Of a stretch of 8,123 nucleotides of DNA, positions 5,293 through 8,123 are shown in pieces. This DNA is from an uncultured Eubacteriales bacterium (GTDB taxonomy: Bacteria > Bacillota > Clostridia > Oscillospirales > Acutalibacteraceae), in NCBI GenBank assembly GCA_900321515.1, contig ONWI01000094.1:1-8123 (forward strand), written 5' to 3'. The notes under the pieces are model-generated. The model did no database searches, was not told the origin of the DNA, and saw nothing but the letters and a program-made list of their open reading frames with translations. The translations under genes were made by a program, and so were the position numbers. Every line of letters starts with the position of its first letter. Positions within the stretch are counted from its first letter, which is position 1.

Positions 5293-6630
5293 TTATTTCT
5301 TTGAGTCTCCGCGCTCACGGATAATGAATCGCACCGGAGTACCTTCCAGACCGAATGTCTCGCGTATCTTGTTTTCCAGATACCGCTGATATGAGAAGTG
5401 GAAAAGATCTGCATTGTTGACAAAGCAAACGAACGTCGGCGGCTTGGTGGAGGGCTGAGTGATGTAGTAGATTTTCAGCCGCTTGCCCTTGTCCGAAGGC
5501 GGCTGCACTCTGGCGGTCGCGTCGGCAAGCACGTCGTTGAGCATTCCGGTCGAAATGCGGGTGGAATTTTGATTGGAGACATATGTGATAAGCTCAAACA
5601 GCCGGTCTATTCTCTGCCCCGTCTTTGCCGAGATGAAGATAATAGGGGCATAGGACATGAAGGAAAAATCATTCTCCAGCTTCTTGCGGAAGGAATTCAT
5701 GGTTCCGCCGTCCTTCTCAATCGCGTCCCACTTGTTGACGGCGATAATGCAGCCCTTGCCCTTTTCGTGGGCTATTCCGGCCACCTTGGAATCCTGTTCC
5801 GTAAACCCCTCTGTGGCGTCTATCATAATGACGCACACGTCGGCGCGGTCCACCGCAGCCTCGGCGCGGATAATGCTGTATTTCTCAACATTGTCCTTAA
5901 TACGGCTCTTCCGGCGTATGCCAGCGGTGTCAATAAAGACGAATTTGCCCTTGGCGTTTTCAACGACGGTGTCTATCGCGTCGCGGGTGGTTCCGGCAAT
6001 GTCCGAGACAATGACTCTTTCCTCCCCCGCCACCTTATTGACAAGCGAAGATTTGCCGGCATTCGGCTTGCCTATGATAGCAACCTTGATGTATTCGTCG
6101 TCCTGTTCCTCAGGCGACTCGGGAGGGAAATACTCGAATACCGCGTCCAGCAGATCGCCCGTCCCGTGGCCGTGAACGGCGGAAACGGGATAAGGTTCCC
6201 CCAGGCCGAGATTGTAAAATTCATAGAATTCCGGCGGGAGATTTCCCACCGAATCGCATTTGTTGACGCACAGCACGACCGGTCTGCCGCTCTTCTGAAG
6301 CATGGCGGCTACCTCCATATCGGTTGCCACCACGCCTGAACGCATATCGGTCACCATCACGATCACATCCGCGGAATCTATGGCAAGCTGCGCCTGACTG
6401 CGCATCTGCGAGAGGATCACATCGTCGGAGGCAGGCTCGATGCCTCCGGTGTCTATCAGCATGAACTGGCGGCTGCGCCATTCGCCGTCGCCGTAGATCC
6501 TGTCGCGTGTGACGCCGGGCGTGTCCTCGACGATCGAAAGCCTGCGTCCCACAAGTTTATTGAACAGCGTGGATTTGCCCACATTCGGGCGACCCACCAC
6601 CGCAACTATCGGTTTTGACATTTTTTTCAT
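5293..6630 (-). CDS. der: ribosome-assembly GTPase Der (EngA)
   Basis: Essential tandem GTPase that promotes late assembly of the 50S ribosomal subunit; cytoplasmic. Of 445 residues, typical length. G domain 1 shows GRPNVGKS (13-20), DTPG (36-39), DTGG (60-63) and NKCD (123-126); an acidic linker (170-179) leads to G domain 2 with GKPNAGKS (187-194), DTAG (234-237), NKWD (299-302) and SAK (334-336); the C-terminal KH-like domain runs from about 355 to 440 and ends in FIIRERG. All key residues are intact. The ATG at 6630 has AGGAG 11 bases upstream; an in-frame ATG at 6621 (MSKPIVAVVG) with AAAGGA 12 bases upstream is an equally common family start, so the first three residues are uncertain. 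It sits 42 bases after the DUF512 gene. Confidence 0.97.
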   Translation of the reverse strand: MKKMSKPIVAVVGRPNVGKSTLFNKLVGRRLSIVEDTPGVTRDRIYGDGEWRSRQFMLIDTGGIEPASDDVILSQMRSQAQLAIDSADVIVMVTDMRSGVVATDMEVAAMLQKSGRPVVLCVNKCDSVGNLPPEFYEFYNLGLGEPYPVSAVHGHGTGDLLDAVFEYFPPESPEEQDDEYIKVAIIGKPNAGKSSLVNKVAGEERVIVSDIAGTTRDAIDTVVENAKGKFVFIDTAGIRRKSRIKDNVEKYSIIRAEAAVDRADVCVIMIDATEGFTEQDSKVAGIAHEKGKGCIIAVNKWDAIEKDGGTMNSFRKKLENDFSFMSYAPIIFISAKTGQRIDRLFELITYVSNQNSTRISTGMLNDVLADATARVQPPSDKGKRLKIYYITQPSTKPPTFVCFVNNADLFHFSYQRYLENKIRETFGLEGTPVRFIIRERGDSKK

Positions 6631-6672
6631 ATATCCTTTCTCTCCTGCGGCGTCCGCCGGATGACGCTCTGA

Positions 6673-7977
6673 CTACCTTCCGAGCAGCGCGTCCAGAAGT
6701 TCGTAACCGTCACTGCTTACCACCCTGACAGGCACACTCAGCGCTTTTTCCACATCGTCCGCCGTAAAATCGTCTAAAAATACTGTTCCCGTACTGTCCA
6801 GCATGGAGGACGAAATAAGCAGTCTCTCACCAAGCTCAGCGCCGCGAAGCTGTTCTGTCAAATCGTGTCCGGTAATAAGACCTGAAACCGTTATCTTTTC
6901 ACCAAAAAAGTGATTAACTATCGGATAAACCTTCCAATTAGCATTATGCCATTTTTTTCGCGCCGGGTCAAGTAATTTTTTTATAATCGGCGCAATACTT
7001 GTGCCGCAGGCTATTGAAGCGCTGTAATGCCCGTCGTCGCCCTGTTCTTCCTCAACCGCAGAGAGAAATTCGCTCTTGAGCAGCGAAACCATTCCTACGC
7101 CGTTTTCAAGCTGGGCGTAATCCTCGTAGAAATCCTCCCCGCGGATTTCTCTGCCGGCATTCAGGTAAAATTCATCGGAAGGATATACTATTCTGCTGCC
7201 GAATTTACTGACGCATATGTCCCCGAATTTTTCTATCTGATCTATCACTTCGCCGCATTCATCCGGAGAAAACATGCGCAGCTTTTCCAGATTGCCGCGG
7301 TGTTTAGTCAGTCCTACAGGCACGACGGCAATACTCTGTACAGCCGGACAGAGCTCCGTCAGGTCGCGTAGCGTGCGGTCAAGCTCTTCTCCGTCGTTCC
7401 ATTCAGGACAAAGCACTATCTGACAATTCAGGCTGATTCCGCCGTCGGCGAGCTGCCTGATAAACCGCAGTGCTTCGCCCGCGTGCGGATTTTTCATCAT
7501 CCGGACCCTGAGTTCCGGGTTGGTGGTATGGACCGAAATATTCACCGGAGATATCCGCATCTTAATTATACGTTCTATCTCACGCTCGTCGATGTTGGTC
7601 AAGGTGATATAGTTGCCGAAAAGGAAGGATAGCCGGTCGTCGTCGTCCTTGAAATAGAGCGATTGGCGCATTCCCTTGGGAAGCTGGTCGATAAAGCAGA
7701 AAACGCACTTGTTGCGGCAGGAATGCTGCTTGTCCATCAGATATGTGCCGCACTCCACCCCAAGCGAATCATACTGCCCCTTGCGTATGACAATCTCACG
7801 CCTGTCTCCGCCGCTCTTTTCCAGGATGATATTCAGCCTGCGGTCAGTCTCATAAAAGCGGTAGTCCAGAATATCGTTGATTTCATTGCCGTTAATGGCA
7901 ATTATCTTGTCTCCTGCCTCTATGCCGTGCCTCTGGGCCAGGCCTCCGCGCTGTGTACTGCTCACCGTAACCGACAT
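6673..7977 (-). CDS. DUF512-family protein: PDZ domain plus radical-SAM-like domain
   Basis: Uncharacterised conserved protein. Of 434 residues from the ATG at 7977. The N-terminal 60 or so residues resemble a PDZ domain (GGLAQRHGIEAGDKIIAINGNEI). A cysteine cluster of the form CX3CX2C, reading CRNKCVFC at residues 87-94, is the radical SAM signature that binds a 4Fe-4S cluster. SPVNISVHTTNPELR (143-157) resembles a radical SAM barrel strand, and the C-terminal half matches the DUF512 region (GTVFLDDFTADDVEKAL near 397-413). No reaction is known to me. The start is ATG 7977, with GGGAG 9 bases upstream, rather than TTG 7983, only 3 bases away. No promoter fits between the upstream terminator and this start, so transcription probably enters by read-through. 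First gene of the DUF512-der-plsY-gpsA cluster, an order common in Clostridia as I recall. Confidence 0.88.
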   Translation of the reverse strand: MSVTVSSTQRGGLAQRHGIEAGDKIIAINGNEINDILDYRFYETDRRLNIILEKSGGDRREIVIRKGQYDSLGVECGTYLMDKQHSCRNKCVFCFIDQLPKGMRQSLYFKDDDDRLSFLFGNYITLTNIDEREIERIIKMRISPVNISVHTTNPELRVRMMKNPHAGEALRFIRQLADGGISLNCQIVLCPEWNDGEELDRTLRDLTELCPAVQSIAVVPVGLTKHRGNLEKLRMFSPDECGEVIDQIEKFGDICVSKFGSRIVYPSDEFYLNAGREIRGEDFYEDYAQLENGVGMVSLLKSEFLSAVEEEQGDDGHYSASIACGTSIAPIIKKLLDPARKKWHNANWKVYPIVNHFFGEKITVSGLITGHDLTEQLRGAELGERLLISSSMLDSTGTVFLDDFTADDVEKALSVPVRVVSSDGYELLDALLGR

Positions 7978-7986
7978 GTCCAATCA

Positions 7987-7993
7987 CTCCCTT
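7987..7993 (-). promoter_or_regulatory. DUF512 gene Shine-Dalgarno sequence that fixes the start
   Basis: AAGGGAG on the minus strand, 9 bases before the ATG at 7977 and only 3 before the in-frame TTG at 7983. It directly follows AGCCGCTT (8001-7994), one of two possible partners of the terminator's 5' arm, so its accessibility could depend on leader folding. Confidence 0.7.
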
Positions 7994-8011
7994 AAGCGGC
8001 TTTTTCTAAAT

Positions 8012-8068
8012 AAAAAAGCGGCTGCATCAGACGGTAAAAACCGACGTTGATATCTCAGCCGCTTCTTT
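8012..8068 (-). terminator. intrinsic terminator between the upstream gene and the DUF512 gene
   Basis: Read on the minus strand, AAGCGGCTG (8064-8056) pairs exactly with CAGCCGCTT (8024-8016), and the helix extends outward through one G-U and three A-U pairs to 13 bp (8068 with 8012). A run of six T then A and TTT follows (8017-8008). The 31-base loop holds a small inner hairpin CGGT-TTTT-ACCG. It starts about 20 bases after the upstream stop at 8090 and lies 35 bases before the DUF512 start. Confidence 0.85.
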
Positions 8069-8089
8069 CGATTGCAAAGTCAGAAGAAA

Positions 8090-8122
8090 TTATTTGTCTT
8101 CGCCCATTTTTATAACTTCACG
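8090..8122 (-). CDS. 3' end of an unidentified upstream gene
   Basis: Partial gene entering from the right edge. The last ten residues read REVIKMGEDK before TAA (8092-8090). The other two minus-strand frames are closed by stops inside the same 34 bases, and a strong terminator follows about 20 bases later, as expected after a gene end. Too little is visible to name a family. Confidence 0.5.
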   Translation of the reverse strand, partial: REVIKMGEDK

Positions 8123-8123
8123 A

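Noticed and set aside
6648..6659. Hairpin CGGC-GTCC-GCCG just upstream of the der ribosome binding site
   Set aside because: Only a 4-bp stem, it leaves the AGGAG site free, and there is no alternative pairing to suggest regulation.
1..8123. Mobile element, CRISPR array, defence or toxin-antitoxin system, tRNA or rRNA
   Set aside because: No terminal repeats, repeat-spacer pattern, transposase or integrase motifs, cloverleaf-like sequence or rRNA-like stretch was seen; the coding content is housekeeping in style.

Overview
The window looks like a piece of chromosome from a Clostridia-type member of the Bacillota. The evidence is the run DUF512 protein, der, plsY, gpsA, the strong AGGAGG-type ribosome binding sites, AT-rich spacers between more GC-balanced genes, and proteins of clostridial type. 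Family-level placement (for example Ruminococcaceae/Oscillospiraceae) is a guess. Every gene I accept, except one tiny doubtful ORF, is on the minus strand, so transcription runs from high to low coordinates.

Layout in the direction of transcription. At 8122-8090 is the last few codons of an unidentified upstream gene, followed by a strong intrinsic terminator (8012-8068). Then comes a tightly spaced cluster: a PDZ/radical-SAM-like DUF512 protein (7977-6673), the ribosome-assembly GTPase Der (6630-5293), the membrane acyltransferase PlsY (5243-4431) and glycerol-3-phosphate dehydrogenase GpsA (4415-3411). After a 109-bp spacer there is a Cof-type HAD phosphatase (3301-2492), closed by a 19-bp perfect hairpin terminator. 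Directly behind it, a good sigma-A-type promoter (2391-2419) serves a two-gene unit of a nitroreductase-family protein (2353-1583) and 6-phosphofructokinase (1521-445). The AT-rich region 46-444 holds a probable promoter for another minus-strand gene whose first 15 codons lie at 45-1, and a 17-codon plus-strand ORF with a good Shine-Dalgarno sequence.

How the genes fit together. GpsA makes sn-glycerol-3-phosphate from dihydroxyacetone phosphate, and PlsY acylates it in the first step of phospholipid synthesis, so these two neighbours form a direct metabolic pair. Phosphofructokinase sits upstream of dihydroxyacetone phosphate in glycolysis but in a separate transcription unit. Der and the DUF512 protein accompany the lipid genes by conserved gene order rather than by known chemistry.

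The protein content is mostly housekeeping, and I see no mobile element, CRISPR array, toxin-antitoxin pair, defence island, rRNA or tRNA. The most interesting signals are in the RNA leaders. The HAD leader can form a helix that covers its own Shine-Dalgarno sequence, in competition with a local hairpin. The DUF512 leader has a terminator whose 5' arm has a second possible partner beside the Shine-Dalgarno sequence. On the protein side, phosphofructokinase has a GGNGT site with PKTIDND, and PlsY has a long acidic tail. All pairing claims come from reading the sequence by hand, without folding software.
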